Shown here: piece by piece, positions 35,170-45,315 of the stretch
Layout: every line of letters starts with the position of its first letter
Position numbering within the stretch: position 1 is the stretch's first letter
Origin: JAHIYU01 sp964476155
GTDB taxonomy: Bacteria > Krumholzibacteriota > Krumholzibacteriia > LZORAL124-64-63
DNA: 64,000 nt
Direction of reading: 5' to 3'
Assembly (NCBI GenBank): GCA_964476155.1
Contig: CAYYYS010000001.1
Span: 240,836 to 304,835 of the forward strand
Notes under the pieces: generated by a model
Databases searched by the model: none
Told to the model about the DNA's origin: nothing
The model's input: the letters and a program-made list of their open reading frames with translations, nothing else
Position numbers and translations under genes: made by a program

Positions 35170-35952
35170 TCAGCAATCCTTGAATTCCGGCTTGCGTTTT
35201 TCCATGAATGCCCGGCAGCCCTCCTTGGCGTCCTCCAGGCCGCCGACAGTACCGAATATCCCCGCTTCGAGACGGCAACCGGCGTCCAGGGACATGTTCA
35301 TTCCCTCGCCCACGGCTTTCAGGGCGTAGCGGAGGGTGGCCTTCGAGCGCGTCGCGATCGCCGCGGCCGTGTTGCGAGCCGCTTCGATGAGTTTGTCCGG
35401 CGCAAAGACCATGTTCACCAGACCGATGCGGGCCGCCTCGGCGGCGTCGATCATGCCACCGGTCAGGATGAGTTCCGAGGCCATGCCGCGACCCACGAGA
35501 CGCGGCAGGCGTTGCGTCCCGCCATAACCCGGAATCAGGCCCAGGCCGACTTCGGGCAGACCCAGTTTGGCGTTCTCCGCCGCATAGCGGAAGGTACAGG
35601 CCATGGCCAGTTCGCAACCGCCGCCCAGGGCGAAGCCGTTCACCGCGGCGATGACCGGCTTGCCGAGATTCTCGATGGTCCACATGAGGGACTGGCCGCG
35701 TTCCGACATTCGTTCCAGTTCGGGTCCCGACGCATCGGCCAATTCGCCGATGTCGGCTCCGGCTACGAAGGCCATCTCCCCCGCGCCCGTCAGAATGACG
35801 ACGCGTGCGTCGTCATTGCGGCGCAGCGCGCCGAAGCAGGCGTAGAGTTCGTCGATCACGGTGGCGTTCAGGGCGTTCATCTTGTCGGGACGGTTGATCG
35901 TGACCACGGCGATGCCGTCGGCCACCTCCAGCAGGATGGTCTCGTAGGCCAT
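35170..35952 (-). CDS. enoyl-CoA hydratase (crotonase family)
   Basis: The 260-residue enzyme hydrates trans-2-enoyl-CoA to 3-hydroxyacyl-CoA. The start at 35952 follows AAGGAG. Oxyanion-hole segments are FVAGADIGEL and GFALGGGCELAMACTFRYA; the two catalytic Glu positions correspond to CELAMA and LPEVGLGLIPGYGGTQRLPRLVG. The family length is typical (about 260). It lies 93 bases upstream of the ferredoxin subunit gene. The rest of the beta-oxidation enzymes are encoded at 57-62.7 kb, so this may be the hydratase for that pathway or serve branched-chain keto acid breakdown with the adjacent oxidoreductase. Confidence 0.94.
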   Translation of the reverse strand: MAYETILLEVADGIAVVTINRPDKMNALNATVIDELYACFGALRRNDDARVVILTGAGEMAFVAGADIGELADASGPELERMSERGQSLMWTIENLGKPVIAAVNGFALGGGCELAMACTFRYAAENAKLGLPEVGLGLIPGYGGTQRLPRLVGRGMASELILTGGMIDAAEAARIGLVNMVFAPDKLIEAARNTAAAIATRSKATLRYALKAVGEGMNMSLDAGCRLEAGIFGTVGGLEDAKEGCRAFMEKRKPEFKDC

Positions 35953-36052
35953 GAAATCTCCTTGTAATAGTCGGGACAATGCGGATCGCGTCGCGATGCG
36001 GGGATAGTACCAAACACATGCCGGGATGAACACCAGGAATCGGTGGGAAACC

Positions 36053-36077
36053 AGGTAGTTATTCTTGGGCGAACCCT
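36053..36077. repeat. solitary end related to the 184-bp palindromic element
   Basis: GGTAGTTATTCTTGGGCGAACCC at 36054-36076 differs at only a few positions from the right end of the element at 56885-57068 (GGTAGTTATTCCTGCACGGACCC, written in two parts: GGTAGTTATTC and CTGCACGGACCC). No matching inverted arm is visible within several hundred bases. It touches the stop codon of the secreted FlgD-domain protein. Confidence 0.4.
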
Positions 36078-37528
36078 CAGCGCACCAGGGTTACAACACC
36101 GCTGACGGTTTCTCCGCCCGCCCGCACCAGGTAGACGTAGGGACCGGACGGGAGGGTGCGCCCCTCTTCGTCACATCCACGCCAGAGACGGGTTTGCGGA
36201 CCTGCCGACTGCCATTCGTCGGCGACGGTCCGCACCAGAGCGCCGTCGACCGTGTAGATCGACAGGCTGACCCGTGACGGCACCGCCAGATCGAAACCGA
36301 TGGTCACGGCCGGGTTGAAGGGGTTGGGGCTGCAGTGGATATCCGACAACAGCGAACGTTGGGGAGGTGTTTCGGGAGGGATCGTCGACGTATCGTCGCG
36401 GGTCAGCAACACCAGGTGTCCGACGGCATCGCCGATCAGGATTTCGTCCCCGGCCGTTGACGGGGCGAAGTCCCCGATACAGACCGCGTTGACGGCGCCC
36501 CGGGCGTCGGTCCAGATGGTCTCGCCCAGCCACACGTCCCCGTCGTGTCGAACCAGGTAGACGCGTCCGCTGTCGTCGACGCCTACGATCTCGGCCTCGG
36601 GTGTCTCGGGCAGGACGTCACCGACCGCCATGTCCCAGATGTTCCGGGGATCCGTCTCGTTCTCACCGACAAAGACGATCTGCCAAGAGTGACCACCGTA
36701 GCCGTCAGGGCGGGAGACCATGATCGAGTTGCTGTACCGCGACCCGTAGACGATCTCGTTGCCGGAGGTCGTGGCATCGACATCGGCGACCGCGCAGACC
36801 CAGCCGGCGTTGTACATGTCATTCCATACTTCGACCGCAGGCCAGTTGGGGGGTGGGACGCCGGCCTCGTGCAACTGATAGGTGGGCCCCATCTCCGTCG
36901 TGACGATGAACTCGGCCCCCGCGTGGGAGACGTCGAACTCGCCCGCCGCGGAATCCATGCCCACCTCGGCGCTGTAGACGATGAAGTCGTGCCAGAGCAG
37001 GCCGTCGTGATGAAAGACGGTGCCGGTGGAGAAATCCATGACACCCTCGTAGATCAGGAAGATTTCCTCGCCGGGGTTAGAGGGACGGTAGTCGCCGATG
37101 CGGGCTCCCCAGGCGTTGCCGACATAGCCTTCAAAGTCGGCGATGCGGTCGCTCGTCCAACCGCCCAGGCCATCGCTGCTGAGGACTTCCAGATGCAGCG
37201 CCGACATGACGGCCACCTCGTCGCCCGGCGCGTCGGCGATCAGTTCGCCGGCCTCGACAGTGGGGCGATCGATGGGGCCGATGCTCGGGTCATCGGCGTC
37301 CAGCAGGATCGTGCGGGGCCAGGGCGCTGAACCCGGCAGGGCCAGATGGACACTTCCGGCCGGATCCAACACCACGACTTCGACACCCGCGTGAAGCGGT
37401 GCCAGTTCACCCGTGTCGAGGGCATTGACCGCGCCGAAGCCGGTGCCGACCGTCTGGGCGGTGAAGGTCGTGGCCGCTGCAGCGGTCACCATCGAGAGCA
37501 GTGATACAACGCATAGAAAAGGACGCAT
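36077..37528 (-). CDS. secreted protein with FG-GAP-like repeats and FlgD/type IX-style C-terminal domain
   Basis: The start at 37528 gives 483 residues with a signal peptide (FLCVVSLLSMVTAAAA). The body holds several imperfect repeats around D-x2-P-x-T-x-G-[ND]-E-[IV] (for example SNPGEEIFLIYEG, DATTSGNEIVYGS, PSTAGDEILIGD), as in FG-GAP/VCBS-type propellers. The last 90 residues read SPNPFNPAVTIGFDL, SLSIYTVDGALVRTV, LWRGCDEEGRTLPSGPYVYL: a FlgD-like Ig domain used as sorting or anchoring module in FCB-group secreted proteins. Substrate unknown. A TATAAT on the minus strand (37569-37564) could be its -10 box but has no good -35. Confidence 0.82.
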   Translation of the reverse strand: MRPFLCVVSLLSMVTAAAATTFTAQTVGTGFGAVNALDTGELAPLHAGVEVVVLDPAGSVHLALPGSAPWPRTILLDADDPSIGPIDRPTVEAGELIADAPGDEVAVMSALHLEVLSSDGLGGWTSDRIADFEGYVGNAWGARIGDYRPSNPGEEIFLIYEGVMDFSTGTVFHHDGLLWHDFIVYSAEVGMDSAAGEFDVSHAGAEFIVTTEMGPTYQLHEAGVPPPNWPAVEVWNDMYNAGWVCAVADVDATTSGNEIVYGSRYSNSIMVSRPDGYGGHSWQIVFVGENETDPRNIWDMAVGDVLPETPEAEIVGVDDSGRVYLVRHDGDVWLGETIWTDARGAVNAVCIGDFAPSTAGDEILIGDAVGHLVLLTRDDTSTIPPETPPQRSLLSDIHCSPNPFNPAVTIGFDLAVPSRVSLSIYTVDGALVRTVADEWQSAGPQTRLWRGCDEEGRTLPSGPYVYLVRAGGETVSGVVTLVR

Positions 37529-37602
37529 GAAGAGCCTCGCGGGAAAAGAAATGTCGACCCACAATTATACATCATTTCAACCCTGCGTGGGTGCTTCACG
37601 GG

Positions 37603-37630
37603 TTGACCGTCCAGTCATCGCTGCTGTAAT
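37603..37630 (+). promoter_or_regulatory. promoter of the acyl-CoA carboxylase operon
   Basis: TTGACC (37603-37608) and TGTAAT (37625-37630) are 16 bases apart, about 49 bases before the first ATG of the three-gene unit. Confidence 0.6.
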
Positions 37631-37678
37631 CTACCCTGTCGGTTTTCAACATTTCATGAACCAACGAAGAGGCACGAC

Positions 37679-39229
<1,551 letters not shown>

Positions 39230-39240
39230 GAGAAGCAACG

Positions 39241-40758
39241 ATGAGCAAGACCATCAAGAAGGTGCTGGTGGCCAACCGCGGCGAGATCGCCGTACGGGTG
39301 ATCATCGGTTTGCGAGAGGCGGGCGTGACGGCCGTGGCCGTGTACAGCGAGCCCGACCGCACCGCCCTGCACGTGATGCTGGCCGACGAGGCCTATCCCA
39401 TCGGACCCGCGCCCGCCGCCGAGAGCTACCTGGTCGGCGAACGGATCATCGAGACCGCCAAGGCCTGCGGCGCCGACGCGATCCATCCCGGTTACGGTTT
39501 TCTCAGCGAGAACGCGGCCTTTTCGTGGGCCTGCGATGCGGCCGGGATCATCTTTATCGGCCCGACCGGAGACTCCATCGAACTGATGGGCGACAAGCTG
39601 TCGGCGCGGCGCCTGATGATGGACAGCGGCGTGCCGGTGATCCCGGGCACCGAGGATGCGGTGAGCGATCCGGACAAGGCGGTTGCCGAAGCCAAGAAGA
39701 TCGGCTACCCGGTCCTGCTCAAGGCGTCCGCGGGCGGCGGCGGCAAGGGCATGCGCGTGGTGCGCGAGGAGAGCGAGATCGCGTCGGCCCTGCGGCAGAC
39801 CCGGGGCGAAGCCAAGTCGGCCTTCGGTAACGACGCGGTGTTCATTGAGCGCTACGTGGAGAATCCGAAACACATCGAAGTGCAGGTGCTCGGCGACGGG
39901 AAAGGGCACGCCATCCACGTCTTCGAACGGGAGTGCTCGGTGCAGCGACGGCACCAGAAGGTGATCGAGGAATCGCCGTCCCCCAGCCTCACGCCGAAGT
40001 TGCGCGAAGACATCTGCGCTGCCGCGGTGCGCACGGCCGAATCGGTCGACTATCTCGGCGCCGGCACCGTGGAGTTCATCCTATCGGATCAGGGCGAGTT
40101 CTTTTTCCTCGAGATGAACACGCGGCTACAGGTGGAGCACCCCATCACCGAGATGGTCACGGGCACCGATCTCGTCCGCGCCCAGCTCCAGATCGCCGAG
40201 GGACGCGGCATCCCCTACACGCAGGACGAGCTGAGCCAGCGCGGCTGGGCCATCGAGTTCCGCGTCTACGCCGAGGACCCCAGCCACAACTTCGCGCCGA
40301 GTATCGGACGGATCATCACGTACAACCCGCCGTCGGGTCCCGGCGTACGGCTGGACACGGGCATCTACCAGGGCTTCAACGTCCCCATCCACTACGACCC
40401 GCTGCTGGCCAAGCTGGTGGTTTGGGGCGAGGACCGCGCGCAGGCCATCGCCCGCGGCCAGCGCGCCCTGCACACCTTTATCCTGCACGGCCCCGGTCAC
40501 AACCTGCCCTTCCATTCCTGGGCGCTGGCCCAACCGGAATTCGTGGACGGGACCTACACCACCGACTTCGTCGGCGAACGCTTCGATCCCGAGACCTACC
40601 GCGCACCCCTGTCCGAGGATAGCCTGCGGGCCTTGATCGCCGCTGCCGCCCTCTACGAAGAGAACCGGCGCTCGGCCCCCGTCGTGACCGGAGCCGACGA
40701 CACCGACCATTCCAACTGGCGTCGCAACGCCCTTCGCCGCATGACGCGCAGCGAGTAG
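39241..40758 (+). CDS. biotin carboxylase subunit of acyl-CoA carboxylase
   Basis: The 505-residue enzyme carboxylates biotin with ATP and bicarbonate. It has the N-terminal VLVANRGEIAVRVI, the HPGYGFLSENAAF segment, the Gly-rich ATP lid KASAGGGGKGMRVV, EKYVENPKHIEVQ-like sequence (ERYVENPKHIEVQ), ECSVQRRHQKV, and EMNTRLQVEHPITE with the active-site Arg. It ends without a fused biotinyl domain, unlike PccA, since the carrier is a separate downstream gene. The last 40 residues (ENRRSAPVV...) look like a linker. Confidence 0.95.
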   Translation: MSKTIKKVLVANRGEIAVRVIIGLREAGVTAVAVYSEPDRTALHVMLADEAYPIGPAPAAESYLVGERIIETAKACGADAIHPGYGFLSENAAFSWACDAAGIIFIGPTGDSIELMGDKLSARRLMMDSGVPVIPGTEDAVSDPDKAVAEAKKIGYPVLLKASAGGGGKGMRVVREESEIASALRQTRGEAKSAFGNDAVFIERYVENPKHIEVQVLGDGKGHAIHVFERECSVQRRHQKVIEESPSPSLTPKLREDICAAAVRTAESVDYLGAGTVEFILSDQGEFFFLEMNTRLQVEHPITEMVTGTDLVRAQLQIAEGRGIPYTQDELSQRGWAIEFRVYAEDPSHNFAPSIGRIITYNPPSGPGVRLDTGIYQGFNVPIHYDPLLAKLVVWGEDRAQAIARGQRALHTFILHGPGHNLPFHSWALAQPEFVDGTYTTDFVGERFDPETYRAPLSEDSLRALIAAAALYEENRRSAPVVTGADDTDHSNWRRNALRRMTRSE

Positions 40759-40766
40759 GAGACAGC

Positions 40767-41297
40767 ATGTGGATGAAGAAGAAGTACATCATGCATATCG
40801 CCGGCGAGCAGATCACGGCCGTGCTGGCCCGCGACGGCGACCGGGTCGCCGTACAGATCGATGACGGCGACCTGCGCGAAATCGACGCCGAGACCCTGCA
40901 CGGGGGCGGCGCCATCTCCCTGCGCAACGCGGGCCATATGCACCTGGTGGACCTCACGCACCGTGAGGCGCCGGGCGCCGTGGCGGCCAGCGTGGACGGG
41001 CGCGCGGTGGACCTGACCGTCATGGACGAACTGCGGGCCATGGCCCTCGAATCGCGCGGCGAGGCGGGCGGAAGCGGTGCGGTCAACGCCGAGATTCCGG
41101 GTCTGGTCGTGGAGGTCTTCGTGGAGACGGGGCAGGCTGTGGCCAAGGGCGACACCCTGTTGGTGCTCGAGGCCATGAAGATGCAGAACGAAATCGCCGC
41201 GCCCATCGACGGGACGGTCGGTGATGTGCTGGTCGAGGCCGGGCAGTCGGTGAATGCCGGGGACGGGTTGTTGCGGATCGAGGTGGTGGAAGGCTAG
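40767..41297 (+). CDS. biotin carboxyl carrier protein
   Basis: The 176-residue protein ends in a biotinyl domain (about residues 105-176) with the biotinylated Lys in LEAMKMQNEI and hairpin GTVGDVLVEAGQSVNAGDGLL. The N-terminal half (residues 10-90, IMHIAGEQITAVLARDGDR) resembles the short BT/linker domain that holds carrier to carboxyltransferase in propionyl-CoA carboxylases. Its stop overlaps the convergent barrel gene by four bases. Confidence 0.93.
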   Translation: MWMKKKYIMHIAGEQITAVLARDGDRVAVQIDDGDLREIDAETLHGGGAISLRNAGHMHLVDLTHREAPGAVAASVDGRAVDLTVMDELRAMALESRGEAGGSGAVNAEIPGLVVEVFVETGQAVAKGDTLLVLEAMKMQNEIAAPIDGTVGDVLVEAGQSVNAGDGLLRIEVVEG

Positions 41298-42025
41298 AAC
41301 CAGATGACGGCGCTCAGGCGCCAAGTCACCCACCGGCTGCTCGTGAACCACCCGGAAGTGGAAGATTCCGACGCATGGCCGTCGACCAGTGCTTGCGTTG
41401 CCACGTCATAGTTAAGCGATGTGTATTTGTAACGCTCCCTGATCCATCCCAGCCAGTACCCGAGTTCCAACGACAGCGTATTCGTCACCTTGATCATCGG
41501 CCGCAACCCTACGAGTACAAGCCAGGCATCGGTGCGCGACTCCGTATCGACTACGACCGACGTTTCGTCGTTCAAGAGCGATAGGCCCGAGCTCTCAGAT
41601 CTACGCCACTGATAAATCGCCCCAAAATCCAGAGCGCATGTGAGGCGTTGCCACGACTGTAGATGGCGTCCGGCAATCATACGCACCCAACCCGTGCGAT
41701 ACATGCTCTCGAAGCCACGATTCGTGTCGACCATACTCTCTTCTCGACGCGTGTAATTATCATAGAAGGACCAGTTCGGGCTCCCGGACAGTATAAATTC
41801 CCAGTCCGCCCCGCTTAGATACCGGACCGACACCCCCTTGTACCATTCCGGGAGATAGATGCTTCCACTCCATGTCGACGGCATGTAGAGCGACATCATA
41901 CCGCCGTCATAGCCGACACCCCAATGCGGCTTGTCCGCGGCAACGCAGGCGGACGACCCGACCAACACAATGACCAGCAGTCCACTAACGGTGAATCGAA
42001 ACAATTCTCTTTGGAAGTATTTCAT
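41294..42025 (-). CDS. outer-membrane beta-barrel protein, tandem paralogue 2
   Basis: The start at 42025, two bases after the stop of the upstream paralogue, gives 243 residues with a signal peptide (VSGLLVIVLVGSSACVAA). The mature part starts WGVGYDGG and ends RLSAVIWF, alternating polar and aromatic residues as in a barrel of 8-10 strands. It shares with its neighbour the pattern WG[IV]GYD, L-x-G-A-x-WE, R-x-x-GWVRMI-x-GR-x-L and LD-x-G-x-x-Y-x-W. Base composition here looks AT-richer than the flanking metabolic genes. The Cys in SSAC may tempt a lipoprotein call, but the lipobox is poor. Function unknown. Confidence 0.7.
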   Translation of the reverse strand: MKYFQRELFRFTVSGLLVIVLVGSSACVAADKPHWGVGYDGGMMSLYMPSTWSGSIYLPEWYKGVSVRYLSGADWEFILSGSPNWSFYDNYTRREESMVDTNRGFESMYRTGWVRMIAGRHLQSWQRLTCALDFGAIYQWRRSESSGLSLLNDETSVVVDTESRTDAWLVLVGLRPMIKVTNTLSLELGYWLGWIRERYKYTSLNYDVATQALVDGHASESSTSGWFTSSRWVTWRLSAVIWF

Positions 42026-42027
42026 GA

Positions 42028-42717
42028 TCAGAACCAAAAGATGAAACTCAGGCTACCCAATCCCGACCAGCCATAGGAATCGAACGACTGGCGTTCCGTG
42101 GTAGTGAGCCTGTATTCCTCCACCACGCCTTCCGCATCGATTTCCCTCTCCATTCTATCCCCGCGTGCCGATTCCCACTCGAACTCAAGACCGAACCGCG
42201 CCTCAAAGGACATCGCGGATGTGATGTCAAAGCTGGGGCGCAGGTCCAGGGTAAGGCTCCAACGCTCTTCGAATTCATCATCGATCGTGATACGGGTGTA
42301 CTCGCTGTATTCGTTGTAAGTCCGCCGGTAGCTCCTGGAATCCGCCCACTTGTACCTGAGACCGAGATCGAGCATCAAGCGGAGATCATCATGCCGCATC
42401 AGGGGCCGCCCCAAAATCATGCGCACCCAACCTGACTCCCGGGACTCGTTATCCGGGATGTCCTCAATCGCGTCTTCCAGATCGATTCCGTCGCCCCAGT
42501 CCAGACTACGGGTCTCGGTGCGCATATCCTCGGGTGCGGCCGAAAGACCCAACTCCCAGTTGGCTCCCAGCCAGCGTCTAATCGTGAGGCCGCCATTATA
42601 GGAATCGTACTTGTCGTAGCCGATACCCCAGGTCTTGTCGTGCGACTCCGCCGTACAGAGCGAGGACGTCAGCAGGACGATGACGGCGATGACCAACAAA
42701 AACCTGTGCCGGAACAT
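42028..42717 (-). CDS. outer-membrane beta-barrel protein, tandem paralogue 1
   Basis: The 229-residue product has a signal peptide (FLLVIAVIVLLTSSLCTA) and a mature part starting WGIGYDKYD and ending GSLSFIFWF. A final aromatic pair and alternating strands predict a small outer-membrane barrel. It is the upstream member of the tandem pair and probably drives expression of both. The sequence has acidic loop segments (GDGIDLEDAIEDIPDNE) that would face outside. No known family was recognised. Confidence 0.7.
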   Translation of the reverse strand: MFRHRFLLVIAVIVLLTSSLCTAESHDKTWGIGYDKYDSYNGGLTIRRWLGANWELGLSAAPEDMRTETRSLDWGDGIDLEDAIEDIPDNESRESGWVRMILGRPLMRHDDLRLMLDLGLRYKWADSRSYRRTYNEYSEYTRITIDDEFEERWSLTLDLRPSFDITSAMSFEARFGLEFEWESARGDRMEREIDAEGVVEEYRLTTTERQSFDSYGWSGLGSLSFIFWF

Positions 42718-42750
42718 GATATGGACTCCCTCATGGATCGATAGCGGTCA

Positions 42751-42772
42751 GCCGCGGCCCCAAGGCCGCGGC
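42751..42772. terminator. hairpin between M29 aminopeptidase and barrel genes
   Basis: GCCGCGGCC (42751-42759) pairs perfectly with GGCCGCGGC (42764-42772) around CCAA. No T-run on the minus strand; it is downstream of the aminopeptidase gene and may act as a weak terminator or RNA end stabiliser. Confidence 0.45.
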
Positions 42773-42785
42773 AATATAGGTCACA

Positions 42786-43913
42786 TCATTGGGTTTTTGT
42801 CAGCTGGTCCGGGTTCAGTCCCTCCAGCTCGGGCAAGACGAAGAGCCCGTCCTTGCGCATCAGCACCCCGTCGAAACGAATCTCCCCGCCGCCCCACTCA
42901 GGTGTCTGGATGTTGACCAGATCCCAGTGAACTGCCGACTTGTTGCCGTTGTCGGTGGCCGGGTAGGACTGGCCCGGTGTGAGGTGGAAGGAGCCGCCGA
43001 TCTTCTCGTCGAAAAGCGTATCCAGCATGGGCGCGTTTATGGAAGGGTTGACGCCCAGGGCGAACTCGCCGAAGTGGCGCGCGCCCTCGTCGGTGTCGAG
43101 GATCTCGTTGAGCTTCACGTCGTCGCCGTCGCAGGTGGCGCCGACGATCTTCCCGTCCTTGCATTCGAAGCGGATGTTCTTGAAGAGGATGCTGTTGCGC
43201 ATGGACGCCGCGTTGTAGGTGATCACACCGTTGACCGAATCGCGCACCGGGCAGGAGTAGACCTCGCCATCGGGCACGTTGCGGTGGCCGTCGCACTTGA
43301 CCGCGCCGATGTCCTTGATGCTGAAGCTGAGGTCGGTGCCGGGGCCGGTGAGCTCCACTTTGTCGGTCTTTTCGAGGAGCGCCACCAGGGGATCCATGGC
43401 CTGGCTCATACGGGCGTAATCGAAGCCGCACACCCTGTAGTAGTAGTCCTCGAATTCCTCGGTGGACGTCTCGGCCTGGATGGCCATGCTCGGGTTGGGG
43501 TAACGCAGGACGACCCACTTCTTTTCGCGGACGCGCAGGCCGTGGATCTCCTCCCAGTAGGCCTTGGTGTACCATTTCATGCGATCGGCATCGACGTCCT
43601 TGTGGTCGAAGGGATTGCTGCTGCCGCGGATGGAAATGAAGCAGTCGCTGTCAGCCATGATGCGCTTGTGGAACTCGGCCCAGCGTTTGAACTGGTCCTC
43701 GTCGGCATGCTTGACGAAGTGGCGCGATACGTCCTCGTCGTTGTAGTACCAGAACGGGACGCCGCCGGCCGCGGTGGCGGCGCGGACGAGCTGACGACCA
43801 AGGTCCAGGGTCTCGATACCCTTCAGTTCTATATAGACGACTTCGCCCGGCTGTACATTGACGCTGTAGCCCACCAGCTGTTCAGCCAGGGCGACGTGAC
43901 GTGGATCGAGCAT
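42786..43913 (-). CDS. M29 family aminopeptidase
   Basis: The 375-residue enzyme matches the M29 (AmpS/aminopeptidase T) family of co-catalytic metallopeptidases. The metal-binding C-terminal half has NGVITYNA, GEFALGVNPSI, the paired His in GSFHLTPG and SAVHWDLVN, and a preceding DGKIV strand. The ATG at 43913 follows GGAGG. M29 proteins are common in thermophiles and in soil or marine peptide users. It stands alone, divergent from methylmalonyl-CoA epimerase with 144 bases between. Confidence 0.92.
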   Translation of the reverse strand: MLDPRHVALAEQLVGYSVNVQPGEVVYIELKGIETLDLGRQLVRAATAAGGVPFWYYNDEDVSRHFVKHADEDQFKRWAEFHKRIMADSDCFISIRGSSNPFDHKDVDADRMKWYTKAYWEEIHGLRVREKKWVVLRYPNPSMAIQAETSTEEFEDYYYRVCGFDYARMSQAMDPLVALLEKTDKVELTGPGTDLSFSIKDIGAVKCDGHRNVPDGEVYSCPVRDSVNGVITYNAASMRNSILFKNIRFECKDGKIVGATCDGDDVKLNEILDTDEGARHFGEFALGVNPSINAPMLDTLFDEKIGGSFHLTPGQSYPATDNGNKSAVHWDLVNIQTPEWGGGEIRFDGVLMRKDGLFVLPELEGLNPDQLTKTQ

Positions 43914-44057
43914 GGTTCCTCCAGGGAATAGCTGTGGGTTCAGGGACCTTGGAAATATAGGGCCGCACGCCCCCGCCGTAAACGATTTCCGGTTTGGTAT
44001 GCGGGACCACTCGTTTATCTTGAGAGCAACCGTGGACCCACGAGCCTGGAGGCCTTC

Positions 44058-44507
44058 ATGGACCTGAACGAACTGTCGATCCCCCCCGGACTGGCCGGAC
44101 ATCTGGATCATATCGGTATCGCCGTGACCAACCTCGAAGAGGCGATCACACTTTACAGTGGCCTGCTCGGCCTGGAACTGGAGCGTACCGAGGAACTCCC
44201 CCGCGAAAAGGTGCGCGTGGCCTTCCTCAAGGTGTCGCGCCACAGCCCGGTGGGACACGTGGAACTGCTCGAGCCCCTGGACGACGACTGCAACATCGCC
44301 CGGTTCATCGCCAAGAAAGGTCCCGGCCTGCACCATGTGGCCTTCGCGGCCGACGACATGGGACTCGCCCTGAAGACCTGTCGTGAGGCGGGCCGGAAAC
44401 TGATCAATGAGGAACCGCTCTCCGGAGCCGGCGGGAAACAGATCGTCTTCCTGCATCCCAAATCCACCGGCTCGGTTCTCGTGGAGATCTGCTCCGGGGA
44501 TCACTAG
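44058..44507 (+). CDS. mce: methylmalonyl-CoA epimerase (VOC superfamily)
   Basis: The enzyme converts (S)- to (R)-methylmalonyl-CoA so the mutase can make succinyl-CoA. The 149-residue protein has two beta-alpha-beta-beta-beta modules; metal ligands are expected at His in LDHIGIAV, His/Glu in GHVELLEPL, His in GLHHVAFA and Glu in VLVEIC. GGAGG precedes the ATG. It links functionally to the carboxylase operon 2.7 kb away; methylmalonyl-CoA mutase is not in the window. Confidence 0.92.
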   Translation: MDLNELSIPPGLAGHLDHIGIAVTNLEEAITLYSGLLGLELERTEELPREKVRVAFLKVSRHSPVGHVELLEPLDDDCNIARFIAKKGPGLHHVAFAADDMGLALKTCREAGRKLINEEPLSGAGGKQIVFLHPKSTGSVLVEICSGDH

Positions 44508-44537
44508 TGCTCTGTCAAACAGGAAATTGGGGGTTGT

Positions 44538-45212
44538 CTATTCGTCCAAAGTGAACAGGCCCGTGTCCCGCCAGTCACCCTTGCCGCGAACCGGCTTCAA
44601 TTCAGGCGTCTCGCCCTCCCAGTTCAGATAGGCGGGGATGTAGCCGGCGCTGAAGAGCAGACCGACCTGGCCGGCGGCGCCGCTGCCCGTCCAGAGCGCC
44701 TGGGTGCCGCTGTCCGGGCATCCCTCCATGGCGGCGCAGCTGTTGAGGCCGGCGGGATCGAGGGAGAAGGTCACGTTCTTGGGCTCACCCAGCAGCCGGA
44801 TGCGCCAGCGCGCCAGCTTGGCGTCGCCGTCGACGAACTTGACGCCCGTATACTTGCCCACGTACATGCAGCCCTTCTCACGACCGGCATTGATGGACTG
44901 CTCGGGCAGTTCGATCTCCATGATCTCCCACTCGGCCCCATCGACGCGGAGTTGCAGTTCCCAGCCGCCCACACTCAGATACTGTTGTCCCACATAGGTC
45001 ACACGCTCGACCCCCGACAGAACGGCGTAGAGATCGATGATCACGCCCGCCTTCGGCATGGGCTCGCTCTGTTTGACGTGCTCGTACTCCGGCCCCTCGG
45101 TGAACGTGAGGCGGATATCGCCGTTATGGCCGCCCCAGGTGCTGGCGTTGGCGACGACAGCCCATGAGACCAACAGGATACAGATCATGAATAACCCGGT
45201 CAGGCGCGGCAT
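44538..45212 (-). CDS. secreted protein of unknown function
   Basis: The start at 45212 has GAGG 8 bases upstream and gives 224 residues with a signal peptide (LFMICILLVSWAVVANA). The mature part has beta-rich segments (GVIIDLYAVLSGVERVTYVGQQYLS is its centre; key words VIIDLYAVL and GGWELQLRVDG) and two Cys pairs (GCMYVG; SCAAMEGCPDSG) that may form disulfides. It ends in GDWRDTGLFTLDE without a sorting motif. The fold could be a cohesin-like or Ig-like sandwich but I do not recognise the family. It follows the ABC exporter genes by about 100 bases. Confidence 0.65.
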   Translation of the reverse strand: MPRLTGLFMICILLVSWAVVANASTWGGHNGDIRLTFTEGPEYEHVKQSEPMPKAGVIIDLYAVLSGVERVTYVGQQYLSVGGWELQLRVDGAEWEIMEIELPEQSINAGREKGCMYVGKYTGVKFVDGDAKLARWRIRLLGEPKNVTFSLDPAGLNSCAAMEGCPDSGTQALWTGSGAAGQVGLLFSAGYIPAYLNWEGETPELKPVRGKGDWRDTGLFTLDE

Positions 45213-45315
45213 CTTCGAGTCCTCCTCCATCGACACTGTTGACGATTGCAAAAGCCGGTGTACACATGATGGACCCGGCGGGTTCCCCCGTCAAATCCGG
45301 AGGGGGCCGCGGCGG

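Noticed and set aside
34162..35967. 601-codon open frame on the plus strand
   Set aside because: It lies opposite the oxidoreductase and crotonase genes, has shadow composition (rich in Gly, Arg, His, Val) and no domain; the minus-strand genes carry clear motifs.
42786..44504. Longer 572-residue version of the M29 aminopeptidase
   Set aside because: The extra N-terminal part is antisense to methylmalonyl-CoA epimerase; the ATG at 43913 has a good ribosome site and family start.
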